In this document: positions 25,054 through 32,268 of the stretch, piece by piece
Position numbering within the stretch: the stretch's first letter is position 1
Layout: every line of letters starts with the position of its first letter
From: a virus
Length of the DNA: 64,000 nucleotides
Strand: one strand, 5' to 3'
IMG/VR virus record: IMGVR_UViG_3300023235_000008
Span: 124,001 to 188,000 of that record
Made by a program: the position numbers and the translations under genes
Notes under the pieces: model-generated
The model's database searches: none
Seen by the model: the letters and a program-made list of their open reading frames with translations, nothing else
Told to the model about the DNA's origin: nothing

Positions 25054-25240
25054 ATTCTACCCAAAAGTCTTTTTCAAAATCAAACGTATATTGAATGTCG
25101 GTAGTAGTATCTCGGTATACGTGAATACCAATGCCGATATTCTTGTCTGCCTGTAAATAACTCTTATTAGGCTGCGGTGGCATTTGTAATACTTGCCAAA
25201 ACTTATCTCTGCTTATGTTCAATCCATTTATCCTTTTCAT
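25043..25240 (-). CDS. FW-box protein, 65 aa
   Basis: An ATG at 25240 is used here. The box (ISRDKFWQVLQMPPQP) begins eight codons later at an ATA, so the true start could be there. The tail (YRDTTTDIQYTFDFEKDFW) follows the D-x-x-T...W pattern of fibre-like modules. It overlaps its neighbour by 38 bases if the ATG is used. Confidence 0.6.
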   Translation of the reverse strand: MKRINGLNISRDKFWQVLQMPPQPNKSYLQADKNIGIGIHVYRDTTTDIQYTFDFEKDFWVEYED

Positions 25241-25418
25241 AATTAAAAACCCATTTTAAACCCGTCTGTATATCTACCCAAATAGTAACCATAGGAAGTT
25301 CTTTATTATATATACCGAGCTGATATACCGTCAACATACTTTCTTCGCTCGGCTGTGGGGGTTCGCCTAACCCTTCCCAAAAATCTTCTTTACTTAACAC
25401 AAATCCATTCTTTTCCAT
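25203..25418 (-). CDS. FW-box protein, 71 aa
   Basis: An ATG at 25418 gives MEKNGFVLSKEDFWEGLGEP; a GTG at 25400 would start just before the box. The tail (WVDIQTGLKWVFNYEKDKW) is clearly related to that of the next protein, so the pair are recent paralogues. The TAA of the upstream gene lies inside the box. Confidence 0.6.
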   Translation of the reverse strand: MEKNGFVLSKEDFWEGLGEPPQPSEESMLTVYQLGIYNKELPMVTIWVDIQTGLKWVFNYEKDKWIEHKQR

Positions 25419-25539
25419 TCCAAATCTCCAATCCACCTGTGTCGTTGTTATAAAATACGGAACCCACTGGGCGGGTCGGCGGTGGTGCCTTCAATGCTTC
25501 CCAAAAATCTTCTTTATTCAAAGTCTTTTCGGTATTCAT
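25390..25539 (-). CDS. FW-box protein, 49 aa
   Basis: An ATG at 25539 gives MNTEKTLNKEDFWEALKAPP; a TTG at 25521 (TTGAATAAA, with the upstream stop inside) would start exactly at the box. The tail SVFYNNDTGGLEIWNGKEW is like small repeated modules in phage fibre proteins, including the one encoded at 30838. Confidence 0.65.
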   Translation of the reverse strand: MNTEKTLNKEDFWEALKAPPPTRPVGSVFYNNDTGGLEIWNGKEWICVK

Positions 25540-25888
25540 AGAAGTCTTCGGTGCCGATGAAGTATGGGTTATTTTTTCTAGTGCCATACATTCCAGTCTC
25601 CGATTTGACAAGGTTGTATGTTTGTGGCTTAGATGGCGTTTTAATCTCGCCATCAATGATTTTATTATCACTTCTTATACTTTCCCATACGCTGCGCTCA
25701 ACGATAATGAAATCACCTTCGGGTGGTTCAACATTGTATTCAATAGCGACTTGTTTAAGGATATCGCCAGTTTCCTTGTTATAGTATAACCTATATTCAG
25801 GCGTAAAGTCAATAACTGGTTCAGCATCAAATAGAACTAATCCTTCTAAAAAGTTACTCAAAATCTTCCTCTCTATATTCTTCTCCAA
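25514..25888 (-). CDS. Box-related protein, 124 aa
   Basis: An ATG at 25888 or a TTG at 25861 (TTGAGTAAC, containing the upstream TAA) can serve as start. The latter gives LSNFLEGLVLFDAEP, a divergent box. The body (YRLYYNKETGDIL, then DFIIVERSVWESIRS) has a D-x-x-T-G-x-x-L turn seen in other tails here. No function is known. Confidence 0.55.
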   Translation of the reverse strand: MEKNIERKILSNFLEGLVLFDAEPVIDFTPEYRLYYNKETGDILKQVAIEYNVEPPEGDFIIVERSVWESIRSDNKIIDGEIKTPSKPQTYNLVKSETGMYGTRKNNPYFIGTEDFYEYRKDFE

Positions 25889-25997
25889 ATATCTCTTTTA
25901 ATCCCGGCATTAACTGTCGCAATACAGCAGCACGGCGAATAGCCTCTTTACTTTTCACTGGATTTTTTAAAGTTTTCCAAAACTCATGTTTATTCAT
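25854..25997 (-). CDS. FW-box protein, 47 aa
   Basis: It begins MNKHEFWKTLKNPVKSKEA and is basic in the middle (EAIRRAAVLRQLMPG) and acidic at the end. The ATG overlaps the TGA of the broken gene upstream (ATGA). It has no Cys. Function is unknown. Confidence 0.65.
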   Translation of the reverse strand: MNKHEFWKTLKNPVKSKEAIRRAAVLRQLMPGLKEIFGEEYREEDFE

Positions 25998-26170
25998 TTC
26001 TTGTTCCATTCCCAGTGCTTACGATCTCCCGTTGCACTCACTAATATACTCACACAATCCACGTGTCCCGGCGCTGTTGCGTGTTTACAACTAAAACACG
26101 TTTTATCGTTTCCTAATAGAAACCAAAACTAGTTATCGTTTCCTAATAGAAACCAAAACTCTTCTTTACT
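25994..26170 (-). pseudogene. FW-box Cys-rich gene disrupted by a 30-base duplication
   Basis: The frame SKEEFWFLLGND is followed by an in-frame TAG and then a repeat of FWFLLGND leading into KTCFSCKHATAPG and HWEWNKK. Removing one copy of the duplication restores a normal box-CxxC-WEW protein of about 50 residues. No start codon lies at the box (TGT at that position), so translation is doubtful. Confidence 0.6.
26103..26160. repeat. Tandem direct repeat, two 28-base copies, period 30
   Basis: Copies at 26103-26130 and 26133-26160 are identical. They lie inside the broken FW-box gene and add an in-frame stop. Confidence 0.9.
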
Positions 26171-27020
26171 ACAATCGTTGTTCGTATCGTCTGATGAGTT
26201 CGTCACTGCAAAAATCCTTCTGTTGATAATGGAATGGAAACATTTGATAGTATCCTCCCACAATAAAATCCATATCTTCCGTCAACGCCCAACTCACCAT
26301 ATCCGTCCACTGATTGGAATGAAAGCCCTGTAGTTCTGGCTTCATATGAACAAAGGTCGGTTGAACACCCGGCATATAACAACGTTCTTCACCAATCATC
26401 AATGCAGCTAACGCATATACTTCATCGGTTGTTGGGCGTTCAATACGGCAGTTCTTTAAAATATTATCCCGATACATTGACCAGTTCTCAAATATTTCTT
26501 TAGCCGCCATAAAAAAGTCAGCCATTGTCTTTGAATATCTGAAATAACTAAAACCATTATATGTATTTAGAAGGCTGTTATCATCGAATACTTTTCGGAA
26601 TCGGCGGTCAGTAATAAGGTTGCCACGATAATCAACTACGTCCGTAGTTATACAAATATCCTTGGCTCTCATATGATCCCACCAATGTGAAACATCACGT
26701 GTGAAAATCATATCAACATCAAGGTTAACTGTCTCTTTAAATGGCGTAGCGTGGTACAGTTTCCAAGCATTAGCCAACTTCCATTCATCGCCAGCAGCGG
26801 CGTCACCGAAAGGTATATCAACAATGTAATCAAATACTTTGCGATGTTTATCGGTGATTTGCGCTTTAGTCTTTTCATCAACGGCGATAGCATACTTGTT
26901 AATGCGTTGTGTTGCCTTGATAGAAAGGGCTTGTAAATATGCTATACGCAAGTAATCAACATCGCTGTTCTGAACAAAAGCAAAATATCCTTGCTGGTCT
27001 TTGAACTGTTCTTTATTCAT
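26169..27020 (-). CDS. Glycosyltransferase-like protein with box-like start, 283 aa
   Basis: The ATG at 27020 gives MNKEQFKDQQGYFAFVQNSD, the start of the FW box without the Trp. NLDVDMIF near residue 97 is a GT-A Asp-x-Asp motif, and GDEWKLANAWKL precedes it as in nucleotide-sugar transferases. It may transfer a sugar to a phage or host product made in this operon. Its TAG stop is followed by the broken FW-box gene. Confidence 0.65.
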   Translation of the reverse strand: MNKEQFKDQQGYFAFVQNSDVDYLRIAYLQALSIKATQRINKYAIAVDEKTKAQITDKHRKVFDYIVDIPFGDAAAGDEWKLANAWKLYHATPFKETVNLDVDMIFTRDVSHWWDHMRAKDICITTDVVDYRGNLITDRRFRKVFDDNSLLNTYNGFSYFRYSKTMADFFMAAKEIFENWSMYRDNILKNCRIERPTTDEVYALAALMIGEERCYMPGVQPTFVHMKPELQGFHSNQWTDMVSWALTEDMDFIVGGYYQMFPFHYQQKDFCSDELIRRYEQRL

Positions 27021-27216
27021 TGTTCCATTCCCATTTATCATTGCCGCCAGCTTGACGTTGATCTACCATACCGCATCTAGTGCATCTATCGCACACGTCA
27101 AGATCATTGTAGTCCGCATCCCTCCCGATAATATGCAAAGTATCTTCCCATTTACAGTTGCCGCATACTCTTTCAGCAGGTTCACATAAAGTTTTCCAAA
27201 ACTCCTGTTTATTCAT
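27013..27216 (-). CDS. FW-box Cys-rich protein, 67 aa
   Basis: The ATG at 27216 gives MNKQEFWKTLCEPAERVCGN. VCGNC and VCDRCTRCG provide five Cys, and the end is DKWEWNNE. The ATGAATAAA start contains the upstream TAA. It is one of five adjacent Cys-rich paralogues. Confidence 0.7.
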   Translation of the reverse strand: MNKQEFWKTLCEPAERVCGNCKWEDTLHIIGRDADYNDLDVCDRCTRCGMVDQRQAGGNDKWEWNNE

Positions 27217-27424
27217 TTTCACCATCCCAATGCCAATGGTCAGCTGCTCGTCTGATTTCCCGCGGGGGTATACCCGATATAGCACGAACGCAAGTATACT
27301 TAACGTGTAGACTACATTCCATGCCAAGGCTAGGTCCAGCGTCCATCATATGCGAACAGTTATTACACGTATGTGTCGATGGTTCACGCAGTGTGTCCCA
27401 AAACTTTTCTTTATCTTTATTCAT
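27209..27424 (-). CDS. FW-box Cys-rich protein, 71 aa
   Basis: The ATG at 27424 gives MNKDKEKFWDTLREPSTHTC, then CNNC and further Cys, and the end is HWHWDGENE. The start contains the upstream TAA. The Cys pattern suggests metal binding. Confidence 0.7.
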   Translation of the reverse strand: MNKDKEKFWDTLREPSTHTCNNCSHMMDAGPSLGMECSLHVKYTCVRAISGIPPREIRRAADHWHWDGENE

Positions 27425-27632
27425 ATTTTCCATTCCATTCATATATACTATAATGACGGACGTATGTGTAATCGCCGTTTTCTTTTTCTCGTTTTAACGC
27501 CATCATAGCATCATTAAAGTTACAGGAAAAACAAGGTGACGGTGCATTTTTTGATTTTCCTTCATGAATACAAGTGTTACAACTCGGCTTTGGGCTTTTT
27601 AATGTTTCCCAAAACTTTTCTTTATCGTTCAT
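27417..27632 (-). CDS. FW-box Cys-rich protein, 71 aa
   Basis: The ATG at 27632 gives MNDKEKFWETLKSPKPSC. CNTC and CFSC are two CxxC knuckles about 18 residues apart, as in a zinc ribbon. It ends IYEWNGKYE. It overlaps both neighbours by 8-11 bases. Confidence 0.7.
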   Translation of the reverse strand: MNDKEKFWETLKSPKPSCNTCIHEGKSKNAPSPCFSCNFNDAMMALKREKENGDYTYVRHYSIYEWNGKYE

Positions 27633-27819
27633 CGACACCATTCCATTCCCAATAATCTTCAGTAATAAAGAAACCTTCAGTAAAGAAACGAAACCTACGA
27701 TGCTTAATACAATCTGCGTCCAGTGAACACCCTTGGTCTACCAAATGAATACAGTTTCGGCAGTTATGGTGTGTTGGTTCACGCAATGCTTTCCAAAACT
27801 TTTCTTTATCTTTATTCAT
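27622..27819 (-). CDS. FW-box Cys-rich protein, 65 aa
   Basis: MNKDKEKFWKALREPTHHNC is followed by CRNC and two more Cys, and the end is DYWEWNGVDER. The gene starts six bases after the previous stop rather than overlapping it, an exception in this array. Confidence 0.7.
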   Translation of the reverse strand: MNKDKEKFWKALREPTHHNCRNCIHLVDQGCSLDADCIKHRRFRFFTEGFFITEDYWEWNGVDER

Positions 27820-27825
27820 ATAAGA

Positions 27826-28086
27826 TTATGGAAAGACAGGCAGGGGTTCATCGTCGTCGGTGTCGTCTTTGCCATTCCATTTCCAATAACTGTATTCGCC
27901 GTGCTGTTCACTCACGTGTGCGCTTTTACAACGACCACAAAATGCACTACCATTCACATTACCAAAATCGTGATACGAATATCTTTCGGGAGAATAGAAA
28001 CCGGGACGTGTACAAGTACCACATGATTTTGCAGGTGTTTTTAAATCTTGCCAGAACTTTTCTTTATCATCGAGGTTTTTATACAT
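27826..28086 (-). CDS. FW-box Cys-rich protein, 86 aa
   Basis: The box (LDDKEKFWQDLKTPAKSC) starts at residue 5. CGTC and CGRC are two CxxC pairs. The W-x-W end (YWKWNGKDD) is followed by an extra acidic tail ending LPVFP. It follows a glycosyltransferase-like gene by two bases. Confidence 0.7.
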   Translation of the reverse strand: MYKNLDDKEKFWQDLKTPAKSCGTCTRPGFYSPERYSYHDFGNVNGSAFCGRCKSAHVSEQHGEYSYWKWNGKDDTDDDEPLPVFP

Positions 28087-28088
28087 TA

Positions 28089-28970
28089 TTATTTTTTCTT
28101 TCCGGTGCCTGATAACTGCGTCGGTATATATGGACAGTAATAAAATCCTTCATCCATCACTTCCGTTTTACCACGTAACCCATCCCAAAACAGTTTCTTT
28201 CTATTAAGAATATCAATCTGTTTTATAAGCGAAGGTTTATTCATAACGTGTAAATCAAGACCATTTACTTTGGTTTGATATTCCTTGCCATTATTATCAT
28301 ATTCAATGACGACCGTGCCATCCTGCCTAATATCTACCACTTCTTCTTGTGTTCCGACCGAAGCCAATGGAAACGTGAAATGGTTTTCTGTATCATTATA
28401 TCCCGAAAGCAACTGTAATGCAATACTTAATGCAAAATCATTTCGATATGGGGTGGGTCTGAAGTTGAATAAATGCCCGTAATAATGATAGTTTTGGCGA
28501 ACTTCTTGCATCATATCAAATACCGACTTGGAAAACTCAGTCTTTTTAAAATAGATACACGTTGCCCAACGCATAGGAAAACTTGTCTTGCTCATCATTC
28601 TATCAGATGCAAATGTATTTGTGCCCGTAACGTCATATACCTTATCGGCGCATTGAAACTCATGCGCTGAACCGAAATATTTCTTCAAGTTATCTGACAT
28701 AATCAAATAGTCAGCATCAAGTAATAATGTTTCATCATACGGCGAAAGGGAATATGCGGTCATGCGATCCGTATTATGCCAATCCACTTGTTCATACGTA
28801 TTATCACGCCATATAAATGTTCGACTGTTAGCGTTTGTCGGATTTCCAGTGATAATCGTGGTCGGAATATTCAAATGATGAAGTATTAGCTGGCGATTAA
28901 ACTCGGCAATCTTTTCATAATCAATCTGATCATTATTGTAAGCGAAGATTAATGCGCCCTTTGTTGTCAT
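28089..28970 (-). CDS. Glycosyltransferase-like protein with C-terminal FW-like segment, 293 aa
   Basis: ETLLLDADYLIM near residue 80 gives the GT-A Asp-x-Asp motif, and the layout (NRQLILHHL...TTIITG) is that of a nucleotide-sugar transferase. The C-terminus carries LNRKKLFWDGLRGKTE, an internal relative of the FW box, then YYCPYIPTQLSG. It may have gained this segment by fusion with a box gene. Substrates are unknown. Confidence 0.65.
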   Translation of the reverse strand: MTTKGALIFAYNNDQIDYEKIAEFNRQLILHHLNIPTTIITGNPTNANSRTFIWRDNTYEQVDWHNTDRMTAYSLSPYDETLLLDADYLIMSDNLKKYFGSAHEFQCADKVYDVTGTNTFASDRMMSKTSFPMRWATCIYFKKTEFSKSVFDMMQEVRQNYHYYGHLFNFRPTPYRNDFALSIALQLLSGYNDTENHFTFPLASVGTQEEVVDIRQDGTVVIEYDNNGKEYQTKVNGLDLHVMNKPSLIKQIDILNRKKLFWDGLRGKTEVMDEGFYYCPYIPTQLSGTGKKK

Positions 28971-29191
28971 TGTTTATGCTCAATCATAGATTTATGATAT
29001 TTGTGAGACATATTGAAAAAGAATAAATCCTTTTCACTCTTGAACTTTAAATAATACATTCCGCCCCAATGACCTTCAATATCAAATGACCATTTAAAAC
29101 GATCAAACGTTTGAAGGTTCACAAGCGTTATGTGCCACTCGTCTATATCGTTAAGGGCTGAAAAGAACTCAAGTTTATGCCATTTGCTCAT
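28967..29191 (-). CDS. Box-related small protein, 74 aa
   Basis: It begins MSKWHKLEFFSALNDIDEW, with FF instead of FW. The C-terminal part (FKSEKDLFFFNMSHKYH) matches the C-terminus of the protein at 7139. ATGA overlap at the start. Function is unknown. Confidence 0.6.
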   Translation of the reverse strand: MSKWHKLEFFSALNDIDEWHITLVNLQTFDRFKWSFDIEGHWGGMYYLKFKSEKDLFFFNMSHKYHKSMIEHKQ

Positions 29192-29490
29192 TTAGGAAAG
29201 TTCCTTAAAATGTTCGCCATATCTTTAATCGTGTCGTGTTTTTCTTTTGCCTCTACTTCTTCGGGACGAATGATACGATAGGTTTCAAGCTGAATACGAT
29301 AATATTCTAAGACTTCACTGTTTGAATATCGCCCCGAATAGTCGTAACCATCGGGGTCCAGCTTTTCAAGTTCGGCAATATGCTTTAGAATATTTTCTTT
29401 TGCTCGTTCTTCAATCAACGAATAAGGCGGTGGCAATGGACACTGTAATGCATTCCAGAACTCTTCTTTAGATAAATCATCTTCAATCAT
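29188..29490 (-). CDS. FW-box protein, 100 aa
   Basis: MIEDDLSKEEFWNALQCPLP carries the box at residue 6, followed by a Pro run and a long charged helical tail without CxxC. The start overlaps the previous stop (ATGA). It is the second gene of the operon. Confidence 0.65.
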   Translation of the reverse strand: MIEDDLSKEEFWNALQCPLPPPYSLIEERAKENILKHIAELEKLDPDGYDYSGRYSNSEVLEYYRIQLETYRIIRPEEVEAKEKHDTIKDMANILRNFPK

Positions 29491-29822
29491 AGTTGGTCAG
29501 TCTTTCGAATCTTACGTAGTTGTTCGTATTCGTTATGCCAATCGTTCATTACTTCATTGTATTTTGTGATTAAACCATGAAGAAAATGGTGGACATCATC
29601 TATTTTGATTGGGTTGTTGTACGAATCTTTTAGAAAATATTCATCTGGGTAGGTTCCAGTATATTCATCAAACCGCATTAATGTCTCAGCGAATGATATC
29701 AACTCAGGGGTGACTTTGAATAAGCCGCCATTATACGCAAGCGTAAGAGCTTGTTCTGCTCTTTCCGCTGCGGTTTGTTTTAATACTTTATGATCTAGAT
29801 GTTTCTTAGCAATACTTTCCAT
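29487..29822 (-). CDS. First gene of the accessory operon, 111 aa
   Basis: The protein (MESIAKKHLDHKVLKQTAAE) is helical and has no box. It starts five bases after the promoter's TATAAT, so the message should be leaderless. The gene lies directly between the end of the structural genes and the accessory genes. Function is unknown. Confidence 0.65.
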   Translation of the reverse strand: MESIAKKHLDHKVLKQTAAERAEQALTLAYNGGLFKVTPELISFAETLMRFDEYTGTYPDEYFLKDSYNNPIKIDDVHHFLHGLITKYNEVMNDWHNEYEQLRKIRKTDQL

Positions 29823-29827
29823 AGGTG

Positions 29828-29856
29828 ATTATATCACGTATTGGAATATATGTCAA
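29828..29856 (-). promoter_or_regulatory. Strong sigma70-type promoter of the accessory operon
   Basis: On the minus strand TTGACA (29856-29851) and TATAAT (29833-29828) are separated by 17 bases. Only five bases separate TATAAT from the ATG at 29822. About 20 kb of overlapping genes follow without a visible terminator. Confidence 0.85.
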
Positions 29857-29858
29857 TA

Positions 29859-30812
29859 TTAAATACCAGATGTTTGTGCAGCACCGACTGGTGTTACTAC
29901 TGCGGTTCCCCAAACAGGAGTTCCCCAAGTATTTGTAAGATATGTGGTTTCCGGTGGATAATACGAGAATGTGGTGGTTGTTGTTCCAGTCACGTTATCT
30001 TCAAGCGTGTATACCTGTTTATTGAAGGCTTGGTCGGCTGCATCATCCTGAAGCAAAACGGTAATGGTAATAACCGTTCCGTTGTTTCCAAGACCATCGG
30101 TAGCGTCATCCGTGTTTGATTGCATACTAACACGGTAATAGTTTGCTGTATATGGTGCGGTATCCGCAGCTTGCTGGAACATTATCGTATCCGAGTTATC
30201 TAATAAATCATAATAACCAGTGGCAGTAAGGTTGGTTACAGGTGTACCGGTTCCGCCAGACTTTCCGCCAGATTGTGCGTTCAATAGATAGTTTGCTGCC
30301 TTCGTGCAAAGGTCGTTCCATTCGTTGTCTTTTGCATTACCAGCACCATGAACCGTCGAAATATCGATATATCCACCAGCGTTGAAGAAATAACGAGCTT
30401 CGTTTCCGCCAGCAAATGTAAGAGTATTTGAGATTGTAAGTGATGTAATCCAATCGGTGGTATTGGCACCAGTTGAGCTAGATACAGTGCCATTCGATAC
30501 TTTATTAAGACGACTAGCACCGATAGATGTAATGTTACCCGACAGTGCGGCATAAGCAGCGATAGGGTCAGTTGCAACAGGACTAGTAATAGCAGTAATA
30601 CCAGTGGCTTGATGACTAGCAGAACTTGATATTCTTGCTAATAATGTTGACCATTGCGTAGCGGTAACCGTATTTCCAGCCGTGACAGATGATAAAGTCG
30701 TTGATTGACCATAACCAGTGTCGCCAGTTCCTGTTCCCCATACGCTATTAACATCGGTTGCAAACCCATTATAATGAGTGTCTAGAATAACGTCGCCTGA
30801 AGTATATGCCAT
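29859..30812 (-). CDS. Tail-fibre-type virion protein, 317 aa
   Basis: The sequence is rich in Thr, Ser, Gly and Asn with few charges (ISSSASHQATGITAITSP), typical of beta-rich fibre proteins. The N-terminus MAYTSGDVILDTHYNGF and the position downstream of other tail genes support this. The start has GGAAC upstream. It lacks catalytic motifs. Confidence 0.65.
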   Translation of the reverse strand: MAYTSGDVILDTHYNGFATDVNSVWGTGTGDTGYGQSTTLSSVTAGNTVTATQWSTLLARISSSASHQATGITAITSPVATDPIAAYAALSGNITSIGASRLNKVSNGTVSSSTGANTTDWITSLTISNTLTFAGGNEARYFFNAGGYIDISTVHGAGNAKDNEWNDLCTKAANYLLNAQSGGKSGGTGTPVTNLTATGYYDLLDNSDTIMFQQAADTAPYTANYYRVSMQSNTDDATDGLGNNGTVITITVLLQDDAADQAFNKQVYTLEDNVTGTTTTTFSYYPPETTYLTNTWGTPVWGTAVVTPVGAAQTSGI

Positions 30813-30837
30813 GTTTAGTAAGTTCCTTTTCTTTTAT

Positions 30838-32169
30838 TTAGTTTACAGTAACGAAGGCTTCAATATTTCCATCAGCGCCATCTTCTAGTGCACGTCCAAC
30901 CACATTGAATGCAGTTGCTTCACCCGCCTGTGCGGCACGTGCAACGCCATTACCAGCAGAAACCAAACGGTCACCTTTACGAACTTGTCCAACTACACAT
31001 ACTGGGCAACGTCCTGTTAACGCTACGGCTGTTCCGCCTTCTAATCCAGCGTTCATAAGGTGGGCTGGGTTTGTTGAAACAACACCAAATACCGTATCTG
31101 AAAGTTCTTCATTCGCTAATGTAATCTCGTCAATGCCGCCGAGAGCAACCAATGTTCCCGGAGCATATACTGAATCAGCGGCGAAGTTTTCCGCAACGTC
31201 GGCGTATTGTGCCTGTGTTGATGTTCCGTTAAATGTCGTCGCATAAATCGTAGCGAATACATTACCAGAAGCACCAATGTTATGTGTATTTGTTGTTCCC
31301 GGCAAGATTGCCGAGGTAGCACCGTCAATAAGTGCAACAGTAGTGTTAACACCGCCGTCATTAATATTGAACTTGAGGTCACCATCTAGTGTCGTGTTAC
31401 GAACTGTTACATCCGATCCAGCAACACCAATCGTTAAATCACTGTCTGCGCCGATAGTAATACCGCTATCATTTAGAACACCAAATGTGCCCGATGTGGT
31501 ATCAGCTTCGTCAGAACGTAAAAACTGCGTTGAGTTGATTGTGTCTAATGTGTCTGCGTTTGATACGGTTCCGATGAACTGTGCACCAGCAACTGTCGTG
31601 CTTAGATTGTAACCCGGCTTAACCGTAGCAAATCCTGAGATAGCAACCTGTGGAGTGAATTCGCTATCTTTAGAAATGATTGCTACAATAGCATCAGATA
31701 CAAACATCTTAACAACAACGTGGTCCGATGCAAGGGAGTCGGTAATAGTATCAATGACTGGTCCAGACTGACCCGTGCCTGTTGTAAACGCTGGTCCAAT
31801 AAGTGTGAATGACGTGCCGTTATAAACTTTCAACTGGCTGTTCGTCGTATCCCACCAAAGGTCACCAGTAACAACTGGCGTTGGCTCAGTTGCAGATGAT
31901 GTTGAACTTGAAATCGTTTTCCAAGCCGTTCCGGTGTAAACTTGCATCAAACTTGATGTAGTATTCCAGAATAACTGACCCGCAATAGGTGCACTTGGTG
32001 CTGATGTATTCGCAAAGTTTTCAAGAAGCTTAACGAAATCTTCGTTTAGAATCTCCCCATAACCTGCGTAGTTCTTACCGATAAGTGTAATATCAGTCGT
32101 TGTATCAATAGTACCGTCTGCGACTGTAGTTAGCACGGCACCTGTTGTTTTATTTATTGTGTAGGCGAT
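30838..32169 (-). CDS. Tail-fibre-type protein with peptidase G2-like C-terminus, 443 aa, ATC start
   Basis: The N-terminus, read from an ATC with GGAG seven bases upstream, is AYTINKTTGAVLTTV, then LIGKNYAGYGEILNEDF, a pattern I recall from T4-like marine phage fibre proteins that normally begin MAY. Two modules follow (GQLFWNTTSSLMQVYTGTAW type). The C-terminus (YADVAENFAAD...PGTLVALGG...VFGVVSTNPAHLMN) fits the self-cleaving peptidase G2/IMC family. The next standard start, a GTG at 32136, would cut off the conserved N-terminus. Confidence 0.75.
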   Translation of the reverse strand: MAYTINKTTGAVLTTVADGTIDTTTDITLIGKNYAGYGEILNEDFVKLLENFANTSAPSAPIAGQLFWNTTSSLMQVYTGTAWKTISSSTSSATEPTPVVTGDLWWDTTNSQLKVYNGTSFTLIGPAFTTGTGQSGPVIDTITDSLASDHVVVKMFVSDAIVAIISKDSEFTPQVAISGFATVKPGYNLSTTVAGAQFIGTVSNADTLDTINSTQFLRSDEADTTSGTFGVLNDSGITIGADSDLTIGVAGSDVTVRNTTLDGDLKFNINDGGVNTTVALIDGATSAILPGTTNTHNIGASGNVFATIYATTFNGTSTQAQYADVAENFAADSVYAPGTLVALGGIDEITLANEELSDTVFGVVSTNPAHLMNAGLEGGTAVALTGRCPVCVVGQVRKGDRLVSAGNGVARAAQAGEATAFNVVGRALEDGADGNIEAFVTVN

Positions 32170-32250
32170 TGTTTTTCTCCACTATGCATATACACCTCTC
32201 AGCACATACGACTTATCATTTCTTATATATGTATTTATGCTTGTTGATTA

Positions 32251-32258
32251 TATTTATA
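32251..32258 (-). promoter_or_regulatory. T4-type late promoter box
   Basis: An exact TATAAATA on the minus strand, in the gap between two structural genes and about 80 bases upstream of the ATC start. A second near match lies at 32231-32240. Confidence 0.6.
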
Positions 32259-32268
32259 CATAATGTTT

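Noticed and set aside
25994-26170. TAG read as an amino acid (stop-codon reassignment)
   Set aside because: TAG ends several intact genes here (for example those ending at 3655, 4607 and 26169), so the internal TAG is better explained by the 30-base duplication.
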